A program made the position numbers and the translations under genes. DNA of 64,000 nt from Parietaria judaica (lineage: Eukaryota > Streptophyta > Magnoliopsida > Rosales > Urticaceae), in assembly GCA_954871525.1 (NCBI GenBank), contig OX940868.1:16034556-16098555 (forward strand), written 5' to 3'. The notes beneath the pieces were generated by a model, which worked only from the letters and a program-made list of their open reading frames with translations, was not told the DNA's origin and made no database searches. Shown here piece by piece: positions 23,342 to 35,723 of this stretch. Each line of letters opens with the position of its first letter. Position 1 is the stretch's first letter.

Positions 23342-24936
23342 TGTTATGGGTAATTCTCGGAATTGATTTTACGAAATAAATTAATTAAACGGGAATTATT
23401 AAACATAATTTCCGTTAATTAATTATACGTTTGATTAAATCTTTATTAATCAAATTAATCAATTTCAAAACCCAAAACTCCCTCCGGAGGCCCGTTTTCG
23501 AAAAACAAAGTGTCCCGGTGTTCGCAAAAATATGAAAAACCCCCAAAAACGACATAAAATTTGGGAAAAACGGACACGGGACACGCTCGGGAGCAAAAAC
23601 GGCCGATGAAACACCCGCGGGACCCACAGGGGTGGCGGCTGTCAGGGCCACGCCACGTGGCGGCATCCTGCGCCGCCACCAGCCCGCGGGCCCCACCCGT
23701 GTCTCCTCAGCCCCCCACTTGGGGGCAGCACGCACACGATCACGCCAAATGGCGTGATCTCACCCTTGCGCGGGCCTCGGTCCTCGTGCAGACGCACGAA
23801 GGGCCCCGATGGGCCTGATGAAGGCGCGCGGGGAGCAGCGCCTGCCCACTTGCTGGGGCGGGCCCCCGCGGCCACGTGTAGGGCAGGGATTAACCCTGCC
23901 CATCGGCCTCACACAAAGCGGGCCCCCATCGGGGACTTGCAGGCCGTCCGATCTCGCGCGGACGGCCGGGATCGGACCATCTTTTCCAGGGACCGAAATG
24001 CAATTATAAAACTGTCCGGGGCCCCCCCTGGACAATATTTTACTGCGATCGGGCCCCTGGACCCTACTATAAATAGAAGCTCAGTTCAGTTGAAACGGTA
24101 ACTCATTCGAACTCTCTCGACTTGAGCTCTCTCTCTCTCTCTCTACCCCCGATATACTCGCCTCCCCTCAAATACTCTACTAATGTTGAGCGTCGGAGGT
24201 GAATCAGGGGGTACCCCCCCTGTTTCCCTTGACCTCGGGTGTTATATTTTTCAGGCTCGGAGGAGTGAGATAGTTCATAAAAGCAGGGTACCCCCCCTGT
24301 TTCCCACTATTCAGGTCGTAGGGTTAGGTCTGAGAAATTCCCTCTAAGATCCGGACGACCGAGGGATCACCCTGAGAGGGATCTCTGGACCTACATATTG
24401 GACGAATGCACTCCCCCGTTCACTGGTACCCCCGATCCGCGTGGACTCCGAACCTGTACAAAACCCGGTCTGGACATGCCCAGGTTCAGCGGTAACAGGT
24501 CCTGTACAAAACCCAGCCTGGTCAACTCCAGGCTCTGCGGTAACAGGTCCTGTATAAAACCCGGCCTGGCCATCTCCAGACTCTGCGGTAACAGGTAGCG
24601 AGCCACCCCGATCGCTTCGGACCCTGAACGGCCACGAGACCTTCGTTCCAAGAAAAGTTCAGTGATACCCACTCAGAGTCCCCGAATCGGCCAATTAAAA
24701 ACTCACTCCGACGGCAGAATGGCAATCATCCCAAAGTCGACGGGGGTCAGAGGGAACTATCATTGACAGCAAAAGCCACCACAGACAACAAATCTGTCAT
24801 CCCCGTAACAAAGGCCAGCCAAGGCCCACGCAGAAAAGTCTACAAAAGGCCCGCCACTTCAGCAAACGACATTGGGCCAGGCCCAAATCCACAACTTGGG
24901 CCTCAACAGTGTTTGATCCAAAAAACGGCATCAACA
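23342..24936 (+). repeat. 3' LTR of the gypsy element (1595 bp)
   Basis: Starts TGTTATGGG after the PPT, ends GCATCAACA, and is followed by GTAAT (24937-24941). TATA box at 24068-24075; 48-bp tandem triplet at 24453-24596. Same length as the solo LTR at 10259-11853. Confidence 0.93.
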
Positions 24937-25431
24937 GTAATCAATGCCTTCAACTTAAGTGTAGCCTTTGGCAACGAGACGCACTTTATAGCGTTCAATT
25001 GTAGCGTCATATCGATATTTAATTTTGTACACCCATTTACACCCGATAGGTGTTTTGTTCGGTGGAAGCGAGCAAAGAGACCAAGTTTTGTTAGTTTCAA
25101 GGGCATTGATTTCACTTGCCATAGCCTCACGCCATTTAACAGATTTCATGGCTTGAGAATAAGATTTTGGCTCTTCATTGTGCATGACAAAGAAAAATAA
25201 TCCTTTAAAGGAAAATTAGTGGATGATGCCAAGAGCATTTACAATAAAGCTCGTACTGAGCATTTACAAGAATAAATAAAATACAATATATAACTATAAA
25301 TATCAATATCAATAAATGATAAATATTTGCTACAACCATAACACAATCAATTATAATAATATCAATATAATATTCATGTATTTATTGCCACTAATTGTGA
25401 CATATGAGTATGTCGATATTTTCAATACATT
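24937..25431 (-). pseudogene. Second copy of the copia RT start and 5' LTR
   Basis: Repeats 11854-12348: RT N-terminal frame (24955-25185) and the copia LTR (25234-25431). Its continuation into the rest of the copia RT is absent on this side, as expected for the 3' flank of the gypsy insertion. Confidence 0.88.
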
Positions 25432-25935
25432 TTGTCGTCATGGCATGACCATAATAAATTTCGGTTAACTGATACGATCAAGAAGTGTATACTTTCTCAA
25501 AGGTAAAAAAAAATAAAAATTGACAGAAAACAAAAGTCCTAGAAATTTACGTCACTTGGTACTTAGATCGCTACAAATGAATTTTAAGTACATTGTCGCT
25601 ATTTTTTGTTTAAATTTAAACTCGTATGTCACTATTATTTTATAAGATAATAACTAGATCTATTTGATTTCGTTTATATTATTCAAATCGTGAAGTATAA
25701 TTATAATTGTTATGCGTAGGTATCAGTTGGCTTTCTGATTTACTCGAGGATTATATAAATAACATGTGACTTGAAGAATTATTTTACTATACAGTTAAGT
25801 TCTTCAGCCATTGACGATTGATGTTACTATTCTATGGACGACTCTGCTTATTGGTCGTATAATAATACGAAAATTAATGTCACGTGAACATGGTAATGTT
25901 GGAAGTATCGATTAAGTTAATTTTACGTAATCGAA

Positions 25936-26842
25936 GTTTGACCGGAATTATTCTTGCTTGATAAATATTTAATAAATAGATTAATATAATTCGTTAAATT
26001 TATAAAATTATAATTTTAAAAAAATTATATAGATCTCACACGACATATATATCAATAATTTAATATAAAATAACGTTTCAACCGCACAAATTTAATATAA
26101 TATTTTATTACCGTAAAATGTTTTAAACATTTCATATGCTTTAATTTATAGTCTTAATTTTTTAATATCTTAACTTGTTTCTATGTTGTAAGACTTTTGT
26201 AGTAGGAAAGAGATAAAGAAGAAAAAAAAATATTATATCCGAATAACTTTTGAAAGATTATAATAAACTCGATTATTAAAATCAAAACAAATTATTATAA
26301 TTATTAATGTTGTCTTCGTTTTTTTTTTAATTCTGATTTAAGATTAGGACAACATTTCCTTACAAAAACAAGCAATCAAAATATTATAAGTTTGATACAA
26401 TGAAATACACGTAATGTATTTGCGTGACTGCGATTAGAATTACAAGCAACTTAATTTTGACAAATTCTAGTTAAAATAAAAAAATAAATTGGAATTGGTA
26501 CATCTTTGTCTTTGTAATGGAATATTCTCAAACTAGTGATGATAGAATATAATAATGTCAAGATATTCCCTCTATGTTCTGTCTGATCCATATTTCAAGA
26601 AAGTTGTTTCTGTGTAAGTAATTGACCATTGCATGAACAAAAGATGAATGTGGATGACACCTATATTTCCACTATGTGATAATAAAGTTTTATCTTTTAA
26701 ATTTACGTTTTTATAGTATCACATTATATTTATATAATGCTGCATATAATCATTATTGATTACAAATCATCCAAATGAAATGTGGCTGGAAAAGTATTAG
26801 CCTTTATTTGTAAATATAATGGACATCGGAGGCATAATTATT
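25936..26842. other. AT-rich spacer, nothing recognised
   Basis: Unique flank beyond the large repeat; only short frames, no motif, no tandem repeat noticed. Confidence 0.5.
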
Positions 26843-27122
26843 ATAAACTTTGACTACTAAAAATATTTTTTTATTAATTCTTAATTTTTTATAATTTTTA
26901 AAATAATCTTTCCAAATACCAAAATACTTAAAATACCTCTGATATTATTCATTTTTTAGGACAATATATGTCTATTTTTCAAGATGAATATGTCCTGAAA
27001 AATTAACATTATTAAGAGTATTTTGATAAATGAAAAATTATTTTGAGAATTATGAAAATTTGAGAATTAATATTAGAATTTGTGGTGTGTTGAATGTTAT
27101 TTTATGAAGTTTTCCAATTAAA
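26843..27122. repeat. Foldback MITE, copy 1
   Basis: Inverted-repeat arms: ATTAATTCTTAATTTTTTAT on the left pairs with TTTGAGAATTAAT on the right. The centre AGGACAATATATGTCTATTT matches the centre of the element at 37446-37765. Termini are eroded and no target duplication was resolved. Confidence 0.5.
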
Positions 27123-27727
27123 ATTATAATCTTTTTTTTAACAAATATTGGTCAAATATTATGTGGCATCAAAATAATTGAAATATGTACTATTTAATTT
27201 GGTCTAATTTCCGTGGTATCACGTGACATTTGACCAATGTTAATAATTGACGAAAAATATGTTCCTTCAATTTTATGAACTTTGTGTATTTTTAAGCGTT
27301 ATTTTCATTTTATTTTAGATCTATGTTGTTTTAATTAATTAAAGTTTAGATACTTATGTTGCTAATAATTTTAAAAATAATGTCAATAACATGATTAATA
27401 AGAGAAAGAAAATTTTGTTTATAATCATTTGATTCAAATGGACAACATTTCAATCACTCCACGACCACCGGTACCAATTTATGAATCTGAATTATTGCTT
27501 TCTATATTATACGAAAAGATGGACTATATTTGACATGTTTGTTGTTATGCGGTTATGCCTTTAATGCCACGTGACCATATTCTAGTGAAGAGATCTTGTA
27601 TTCTTTATTATTTAATTTAACAAGATTAAATAATGATTTTGAACTTATAATATAAACTAGAGCTTCAGATTCTACAATAAAGTAGTGCATTATGATTTAT
27701 GAACAGATGTCGTTTATAGTTTGTACA
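27123..27727. other. AT-rich spacer, nothing recognised
   Basis: No coding frame, repeat or RNA gene noticed. Confidence 0.5.
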
Positions 27728-28430
27728 CTCAGGTTTTTCGATGATTCACGATCCCGAAAGTAAAAATCGCGAGATATCCTTGAATAATATCATAGATATT
27801 AGATAAAATTGCAAAGACTAATTAATTCCGATGTTACTAATATTTTGACGACTCATGAATGGTTATGCTTCAAGTTTATATCTCGTCAACCACATTATTT
27901 CGGCGGGGATTTAAATCGGAAATACTTCGTCAGACTATTAGGTCTTTCTCGGTGAACGACACAATATTTTCTTTGGGAGGGAGATAAATTCGACTAGACT
28001 CTAGTGAGAGGCTTTGGCTTTGGCTGAATTCTTATGAGGCTAGATCAGGATTTTAGGTGCTCATAGAACTTATATTTATAGGCGTAGAGTTTTAGGATCT
28101 AATGAGTTTTAGCTATCAAATGAGTCAAGGTCATTAAATCATATTAACAATTAAATAATTAATCTGATTAACCAATTAATAAATCAACAGGCTCATGTGG
28201 GCCGGGTCCCTTTACTTAGTGGGCCGAGTTCAATCTCCGTCTTTGGGCATTATACCCTCCTCTGTTTATGAGCATAATACCCTTCATATACACTACTATA
28301 TGTCAATTTTGACGAAAATTATTAACGAGTATAGTGAACCAAAATTACTTAATACAATGGTAATTTCACTACTTCCGTCAACAAGTCTTTAAGTCTTAAG
28401 TTCAATGAACACGCAAAAGTGTATTCTCAT
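27728..28430 (-). repeat. Diverged solo-LTR relic related to the LTR at 5764-6408
   Basis: Starts with GTTTTTCGATGATTCACGATC, parallel to the plus-strand start of the 5764 LTR, then follows the same order of features: ATCGCGAGATATC, a GGGAGG...TTCGACTA segment, and a GTGGGCCGGG...GTGGGCCGAG end. No internal sequence adjoins. Boundaries are approximate. Confidence 0.5.
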
Positions 28431-28896
28431 TACTCATGTACTTCTTAATAATAGTATCACAAATTATAAAGGTACACATGTTTCTCTTATAACAATTTGA
28501 ATGAGACATGGACAAAATTAGACTTAGATATTATTTTATGACCAAAAAAAAAGGTCGTCATAGTTTCAAAACTGTTGTATATAAATTTAAACACGGTGAT
28601 GATATCGCTGATCATATAATATTTTATATGATCAACACATCATATTCTGCTTTCAATTTTGGCATACTTTGGAATGCGACACCTAAATGCTCACCACTTT
28701 CTTTTCCATAATTATCACTTCTCTCAATCAATGATGTAAACAAATATAAAGAAAAGCAATGCTTGACTTAAACAAATAGAAGAGTTCATGGAATTCCACA
28801 GAGTTTCAGTATCACCAGTCAAATTCGGCTGCTAAAGGCAATGATACTTAAATTGCTAATATATGATAAATAGCTCGTATTTGCCCATCTTATGAA
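28431..28896. other. AT-rich spacer, nothing recognised
   Basis: Short frames only, ending in the left target duplication of the Mutator-like element. Confidence 0.5.
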
Positions 28897-28905
28897 TAAA
28901 TATAA

Positions 28906-29030
28906 GAGCTTATTAGTAAAACCCTCAATTAAAATCAAACTATTTAAAAGGGTACTCAAATGTTTGCTATAATTAAAGAAAATCTCAATTGGGCTTTTTA
29001 GGACAAATATACCCCCTATTTTCTTTTACT
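28906..29030 (+). repeat. Left terminal inverted repeat of Pack-MULE 1
   Basis: Pairs imperfectly with 35724-35841; ends in ...GGACAAATATACCCCC. Confidence 0.8.
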
Positions 29031-29039
29031 CACGTTTGA

Positions 29040-29390
29040 AGACGACGCCAAGCCTTATTTGACACTTCTTCCGCCATTGTTGCTCGCTCCCCTTCAACGA
29101 CACCGTGCTGGTCGGCGGCGAGCCACGGTTCTCCTTCTCGAACTACCTCGCCGATCATCTTCGCCGATCATCGACCGGTCGGCGTCCCTTCGGTACCCCG
29201 GCAAGAAGGGCTCCTCCAACCCCAACTCCATGCCGCGCATCTCCAGCTCCCGCGCGCGCTCCCTCTCCGACCCCCTCCTCCACCCTCACCAGCTCCTCCA
29301 CCAGGTAATCTCCCATGCTTCTTCTTCAAAGCTCCTTACTTTGACCGTCTGGTTTTTTATTTCGATCAACAGAGAGCGAGTGGCTTAGTT
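29040..29390 (+). pseudogene. GC-rich coding-like fragment inside Pack-MULE 1, origin unknown
   Basis: Abrupt GC-rich block next to the left inverted repeat. Plus-strand frames read VGGEPRFSFSNYLADHLRR and, in another frame, SSRARSLSDPLLHPHQLLHQ followed by a possible splice donor GTAATC. This is what a captured first exon would look like, but I do not recognise the source gene. Confidence 0.35.
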
Positions 29391-30502
29391 AGGCGACATG
29401 GGCACTTGGTAAGGGTGCTTTCTTTGTCGATCCATTTGGTAGGTTCCCACAATTCATGGGATTTGGGTGTGCTTTACTGGGTTAGCTCCACTGTGAAGGC
29501 ATCCACTTAAGGATTTTTAAAATGTCTACTCCTGGTATTGCGTAAACGTGAATTCTCGGTTCGTTGTAGATTCCGGTCAAACGCGAGTAGCAGCGGGTTG
29601 TTTGAGTTTAGTATTCAGCTCAATTGTAGCTGAGAGTGAGCAATTAAGCTGCGGGTTTCGTCTCTTTGAGATGCTCAAACTCAAAAAAAAAAAAAAAACT
29701 TATTAGCAAAAGTTTCTATGGTGTAGATTTGCTGGACTTGGCATAATCTTCTCCGTGATCTTCCGCCACAGAGCTTCGAAGCTACGTTCGTCGTTTGATT
29801 CGCAAGTAGTTTGATGATCTTCCTCCTTTCGTTTTTGCAAATTTGGGATAATTCTCCAAATGATTCCGTATTTCATGTAAATGAATGTAACCCGAAATGA
29901 AGAGGATTCTGATCGAGTTCTTCGTTTCGAAATTGAAGATGAGCTTTTGGATAATTATATATGTTAGTTGTATGAATGATCATATATTTTGAGAATTATA
30001 CAAACTGTAGCAACGTATTCCATTTTTATTTTTTCGATAAAATTTCTTTGTGTCGAAATAGACGTGTCTCTGCTCATTTCCGTCCATGAGATGATCATTC
30101 GTGTCAGGAACGACGTGCAGCGACCCCAAAAGGGGTTGAAGAGCCCCCGACTTTTAAATTATAATCAAATTTCACCTTAGACAACAAAAATATTATTACA
30201 CGAGTTTAATGGAAAATCTTATTTTGTGTAGGTTCATTAATGTCGGCCTCCGATGGATCATCGAGATCGTCGCACACTCAAAATTTGGCCAACCATGGTA
30301 TTCCAACCTTTAAGCTCCAAAGATAATTCGTTACCAACGTCGAAGAAGCCGAATAGCGTCGCCGAAAAGAATTCGAGACGAGAGTCGAATAAGCCGAGAA
30401 GCCGTATTCGATTCAAGAGACGAAGCCGCAGAAGAGTGTCGTCGAAGAAGCCGGATAGCATGGCCGAAGAGAATTCAATACGAGCGCCGAAGCAGTCGAT
30501 AA

Positions 30503-33500
30503 GCATGTAACTGTAGTTACACTTATGTAACTGGAGTTACAATTTCAATATATTTGCTCAAATAATAATTTAGTGCTTTGGGAGTTAATTTGGAAATATT
30601 AAAATAATTTTTGTAACTGAAGTTACACTTTTGTAACTCAAGTTACATAAGCGTAACCGGTGTTACACTTTTGTAATAGGAGTTACACTTTCGTAATTCT
30701 AGTCATATATGGTTATGTAATAGTATGACCACAATTATGTAATAATATGACCACAATCATTAGAGTTACACTAATGTAAATGTGGTTACACTAATTTAAT
30801 TGGAATTAAAGTTTTGTAACCGAAGTTACATTATCGTAACCGAAGTTACATTATCGTAACTGAAGTTACACTTATGTAACTGGAGTTACAATTTCAATAT
30901 ATTTGTTCACATATTAATTTAGTGCTTTGGGAGTTAATTTGGAAGTATTAAAATAATTTTTGTAACTGAAGTTACACTTTTGTAACTTAAGTTACATAAG
31001 TGTAACCGGTGTTACACTTTTGTAACAGGAGTTAAACTTTCGTAATTCTAGTCATATATGGTTACACTTATGTTACATAATTATATTAATCCAGTCTCCA
31101 TCTAAAGGTATGTAGCAATAATTTCACATAATTTGAGTTACAAAAAAGATTTTAAATTGAAATATTGTCAAAAAATAGTGACATACAATTATGTAATAGT
31201 ATGACCACAATTATGTAATACTATGACAACAATAATTAGACTTACACTAATGTAAATGTGGTTACACTAATTTAATTGGAAATAAATTTTTGTAACCGAA
31301 GTTACATTATCGTAACTGAAGTTACACTTATGTAACTGTTGTTACGCTTTTGTAACCGGAGTTACAGTTTCAATATATTTGTTCAAATAATAATTTAGTG
31401 CTTTGGGAGTTAATTTGGAAGTATTAAAATAATTTTTGTAACTGAAGTTACACTTTTGTATCTCAAGTTACATAAGCGTAACCGGTGTTACACTTTTGTA
31501 ATAGGAGTTACACTTTCGTAATTCTAGTCATATATGGTTATGTAATAGTATGACCACAATTATGTAATAATATGACCACAATCATTAGAGTTACACTAAT
31601 GTAAATGTGGTTACACTAATTTAATTGGAATTAAAGTTTTGTAACCGAAGTTACATTATTGTAACCGAAGTTACATTATCGTAACTGAAGTTACACTTAT
31701 GTAACTGGAGTTACAATTTCAATATATTTGTTCACATAATAATTTAATGCTTTGGGAGTTAATTTGGAAGTATTAAAATAATTTTTGTAACTGAAGTTAC
31801 ACTTTTGTAACTTAAGTTACATAAGTGTAACCGGTGTTACACTTTTGTAACAGGAGTTAAACTTTCGTAATTCTAGTCATATATGGTTACACTTATGTTA
31901 CATAATTATATTAATCCAGTCTCCATCTAAAGGTATGTAGCAATAATTTCACATAATTTGAGTTACAAAAAAGATTTTAAATTGAAATATTGTCAAAAAA
32001 TAGTGACATACAATTATGTAATAGTATGACCACAATTATGTAATACTATGACAACAATAATTAGACTTACACTAATGTAAATGTGGTTACACTAATTTAA
32101 TTGGAAATAAATTTTTGTAACCGAAGTTACATTATCGTAACTGAAGTTACACTTATGTAACTGTTGTTACGCTTTTGTAACCGGAGTTACAGTTTCAATA
32201 TATTTGTTCAAATAATAATTTAGTGCTTTGGGAGTTAATTTGGAAGTATTAAAATAATTTTTGTAACTGAAGTTACACTTTTGTATCTCAAGTTACATAA
32301 GCGTAACCGGTGTTACACTTTTGTAATAGGAGTTACACTTTCGTAATTCTAGTCATATATGGTTATGTAATAGTATGACCACAATTATGTAATAATATGA
32401 CCACAATCATTAGAGTTACACTAATGTAAATGTGGTTACACTAATTTAATTGGAATTAAAGTTTTGTAACCGAAGTTACATTATCGTAACCGAAGTTACG
32501 TTATCGTAACTGAAGTTACATTATCGTAACTGAAGTTACACTTATGTAACTGGAGTTACAATTTCAATATATTTGTTCACATAATAATTTAGTGCTTTGG
32601 GAGTTAATTTGGAAGTATTAAAATAATTTATGTAACTGAAGTTACACTTTTGTAACTTAAGTTAGATAAGTGTAACCGGTGTTACACTTTTGTAACAGGA
32701 GTTACACTTTCGTAATTCTAGTAATATATGGTTACACTTATGTTACATAGTTATATTAATCTAGTTTCCATCTAAAGGTATGTAGCAATAAGTTCACATA
32801 ATTTGAATTACAAAAAAGAATTTAAATTGAAATTAAATTTCACTAATTTAATTGGAATTACATTTTTGTAACCGAAGTTACATTATCGTAACCAAAGTTA
32901 CATTATCGTAACTGAAGTTACACTAATATAATTGGAATTAAATTTTTGTAACTGAAGTTATATTATCGTAACTGAAGTTACATTATCGTAACTTAAGTTA
33001 CCCTTTTGTAACTTCGGTTACACTTTGTAACTGGTGTTACAGTATTGTAACTGTAGTTACACTTTTGTAACCATAGTTACAATTTCAATATATTTGTTCA
33101 AATAATAATTTATTGCTTTTGGAGTTAATTTGGAAGTATTAAAATAATTTTTGTAACCGGTGTTACACTTTTGTAACTCAAGTTACATAAGTGTAACCGG
33201 TGTTACACTTTTGTAACAGAGTTACAGTTTCGTAATTCTAGTAATATATGGTTAAACTTATGTTAGCGTAACCAAAGTTACATTATCGTAAATTAAGTTA
33301 CCATTTTGTAACTTCGGTTACACTTTGTTACTGGTGTTACACTGTTGTAACTGTAGTTACACTTTTGTAAACGGAGTTACAATTTCAATATATTTGTTCA
33401 AATAATAATTTATTGCTTTTGGAGTTAATTTGGAAGTATTAAAATAATTTTTGTAACCGGTGTTACACTTTTGTAACAGGAGTTACACTTTCGTAATTCT

Positions 33501-34160
33501 AGTAATATATGATTACACTTATGTTACATAATTATATTAATCCAGTTTCCATCTAAAGGTACGTAGCAATAAGTTCACATAATTTGAGCTACAAAAAAGA
33601 ATTTAAATTGAAATATTGTCAAAAAATAGTGACATACAATTATGTAATAGTATGACCACAATTAGGTAATACTATGACCACAATCATTATAGTTACACTA
33701 ATGTAAATGTGGTTACACTAATTTAATTGGAATTAAATTTTTGTAATCGAAGTTACATCATCGTAACTAAAGTTACATTATCGTAACTGAAGTTACACTA
33801 ATATAATTGGAATTAAATTTTTGTAACCGAAGTTACATTATCGTAACCAAAGTTACATATCGTAACTGAAGTTACATTATCGTAACTTAAGTTACCCTTT
33901 TGTAACTTCGGTTACACTTTGTAACTGGTGTTACACTGTTGTAACTGGTGTTACACTGTTGTAACTGTAGTTACACTTTTGTAACCGGAGTTACAATTTC
34001 AATATATTTGTTCAAATAATAATTTATTGCTTTTGGAGTTAATTTGGAAGTATTAAAATAATTTTTGTAACCGGTGTTACACGTTTGTAACTGAAGTTAT
34101 ACTTATGCTTAAAAGTTACAAAATAACGTTACAATAATTGTAACCTCAAAGTTACAAAAA
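30503..34160. repeat. GTAAC-N4-GTTAC palindromic tandem array (Pack-MULE 1)
   Basis: The basic unit is a 14-bp inverted repeat GTAAC-N4-GTTAC plus a 6-bp spacer, repeated with a 20-bp period, for example GTAACTGAAGTTACACTTTT. The N4 core varies (TGAA, CGGT, TCAA, TGGA). Arrays are interrupted by a conserved segment of about 70 bp (AATTTCAATATATTTGTTCA ... GAAGTATTAAAATAATTTTT) near 30541, 30890, 31367, 31716, 32190, 32560, 33087, 33390 and 34000. Larger blocks of about 825 bp are themselves tandemly duplicated (for example phrase CAGTCTCCATCTAAAGG at 31092 and 31917). No coding potential. Confidence 0.9.
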
Positions 34161-34264
34161 CGTTTCCTCATCGACGGCCCAAATTTCATCAAGAAGCATC
34201 TCGAACTCGCCGTGAAATCTGGCTCTGGCCTTGGAGTCGTGACCAGTCCGGACATCGATCTCTG

Positions 34265-35290
34265 TTGGGTTCCCCTCGATCGCCCAAGATATCTAACGAC
34301 ATTTGGGTGACTACATTGGTGTAACATCTCATTCTCCCTTCGGATTTCCTCGTACCCTTCCTCCTAAAAGACAAATATACAATTGAAGTGCAGGGTTAGA
34401 AATGAAGGAAAATTTAGAAAATCCCAGATTAAAACCCGGATTTCGGTTCTCCACACCCTAAACTAAATCCCGGATCTGAACTTCCTCGATTTCCACAAAT
34501 AATTGGTATTCCGGGTTCTGTTTTCAAGACATTTTTCCAGGTATTTTTCGGGCCAGGAATAATCATCATACGGGTAGGGGAAAATAAAACTAACCCCCTC
34601 ACTTAATGATATGACTTTGATGGCAACCAGCTCCGAAGTCTTTAAATCCCTAGCCTTGTACACAGCACCATAAGAGCCTTTCCCTGTCATGCACAACATA
34701 CCCAACAACATTACCAACTAAAATCAAACCATGCACAAGGGAATAACTTGTGAGGCAATAAGCAATCCGCAGAAGAAGATCCGAAGAAGCGATCATCAGA
34801 ACAAGAAGTAGAACAAAAGCGATCTGGTCATAAACTAATCAACCTTAAAGCTGACATATACTGATACTTCCATGGATACTAAATCGCCCACTTGCAATTC
34901 ACAACACAGAAAAAATTAACGAGACCAAGGAAGAAATCTTGTCTAGCTATTCGCACATTGTATCGGGCAAACTAAGCACAATCAAATGCAGAGAGCTTAC
35001 CAAGCTCGTTGAGTAACTCGTACTTGGTAGTCGGATCTTCCCTGGTGATGCTGTCGGGAATCGAACTCGCCGACCTCTTCGTCAGCAGCTGCCGAGCCTT
35101 CTCCACCTGCGACGCACCGTTCGCCTTCCTCTGCCTCCCGAACCCTAACTCCCTCGCCGCCTTCATGCTCGCCACCACCATGCTCATAACCGATCCAGCT
35201 CCGTTGCTGCCACTGCGCCGTCTCGTCACCGTCCCGCTCACCGGCGAGTCTCTCATCACGAACGTCAAGAATCCATTCGGCAGAGAAGAA
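34265..35290 (-). pseudogene. Captured SIK1/Hippo-type STE20 kinase gene fragment with introns
   Basis: Minus strand. Exon A (about 35270-35020) reads MVVASMKAARELGFGRQRK and TREDPTTKYELLNELG, then GTAAGC. Exon B (about 34687-34600) begins after TGACAG with KGSYGAVYKARDLKTSELVA and ISLSEG, then GTTAGT. Exon C (from about 34365) begins after TTTTAG with EEGYEEIRRENEMLHQCSHP and NVVRYLG, and breaks off near 34270. These are the linker, glycine-rich loop, catalytic-lysine strand and C-helix of the plant MST/SIK1 kinase, at correct intron phases. The catalytic HRD and DFG loops are absent. It was captured as genomic DNA, inside the Mutator-like element. Confidence 0.8.
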
Positions 35291-35723
35291 GCTCCACGAT
35301 CCTACCGATGGGTGTGCGACCAAGTTCATCGGTTCATGCAATGGTCTACTCGCTCTCTGTGACCTTTGCGATGATGTGACCATGTGGAATCCTTCGACAA
35401 AAAAGTATCGTAAAGTACCTCGTTCGGAGACTGAAAAGGGTGGTGCTTCTTTTGTTCGGAGAAGAAAAAAAATCCATGCTCGTAAGAGAGAACCAGGTTA
35501 CCTCTAGCTGAGGTTGATTGCAGAGACTGAGTGAATGGATTCGAGAGAGAGGGACGATTGCATAGACGAGAAGGAGCTCGCGATTGCACAGACACTGAGC
35601 CAGAGGATTCAAGGGAGAGAGAATCAAACGATTGCAGAGAAGGAGTTGGGGAAAGAGATCGGATTGAGAATCGCAAGGACTCGAAGTGAAGGAGAAGGGA
35701 TAGCTCGTTAGGGTTACGGTTCA

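Larger units (their letters stand above)
12853..24936 (+). mobile_element. Ty3/gypsy Tat-lineage element lacking its 5' end
   Basis: Order on the plus strand: gag, protease, RT, RNase H, a second RNase H of archaeal type, integrase, a PPT-like tract, 3' UTR tandem repeats, an antisense gene module, PPT, 3' LTR followed by GTAAT. The extra RNase H and the antisense module after pol are established hallmarks of the Tat lineage (Ogre/Retand/Grande relatives). No 5' LTR, primer site or gag start is present; the sequence begins within gag at 12853, directly joined to copied flank. The body is clearly more GC-rich than its surroundings. Confidence 0.9.
23342..25935. repeat. Large direct repeat, copy B
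   Basis: Counterpart of 10259-12852. Here the LTR is preceded by the gypsy PPT, and after CGTAATCGAA the sequence continues into unrelated AT-rich DNA. Only one mismatch was seen by eye, in the LTR. Confidence 0.93.

Noticed and set aside
30503..34160. Array considered as a CRISPR-like or telomere-like repeat
   Set aside because: No unique spacers of constant length, plant nuclear context, and the unit does not match the plant telomere TTTAGGG.
34463..34717. Kinase frame considered as an intact small host gene
   Set aside because: It is a single exon with flanking intron sequence, catalytic loops are missing, and it lies inside a Pack-MULE with clear ends.
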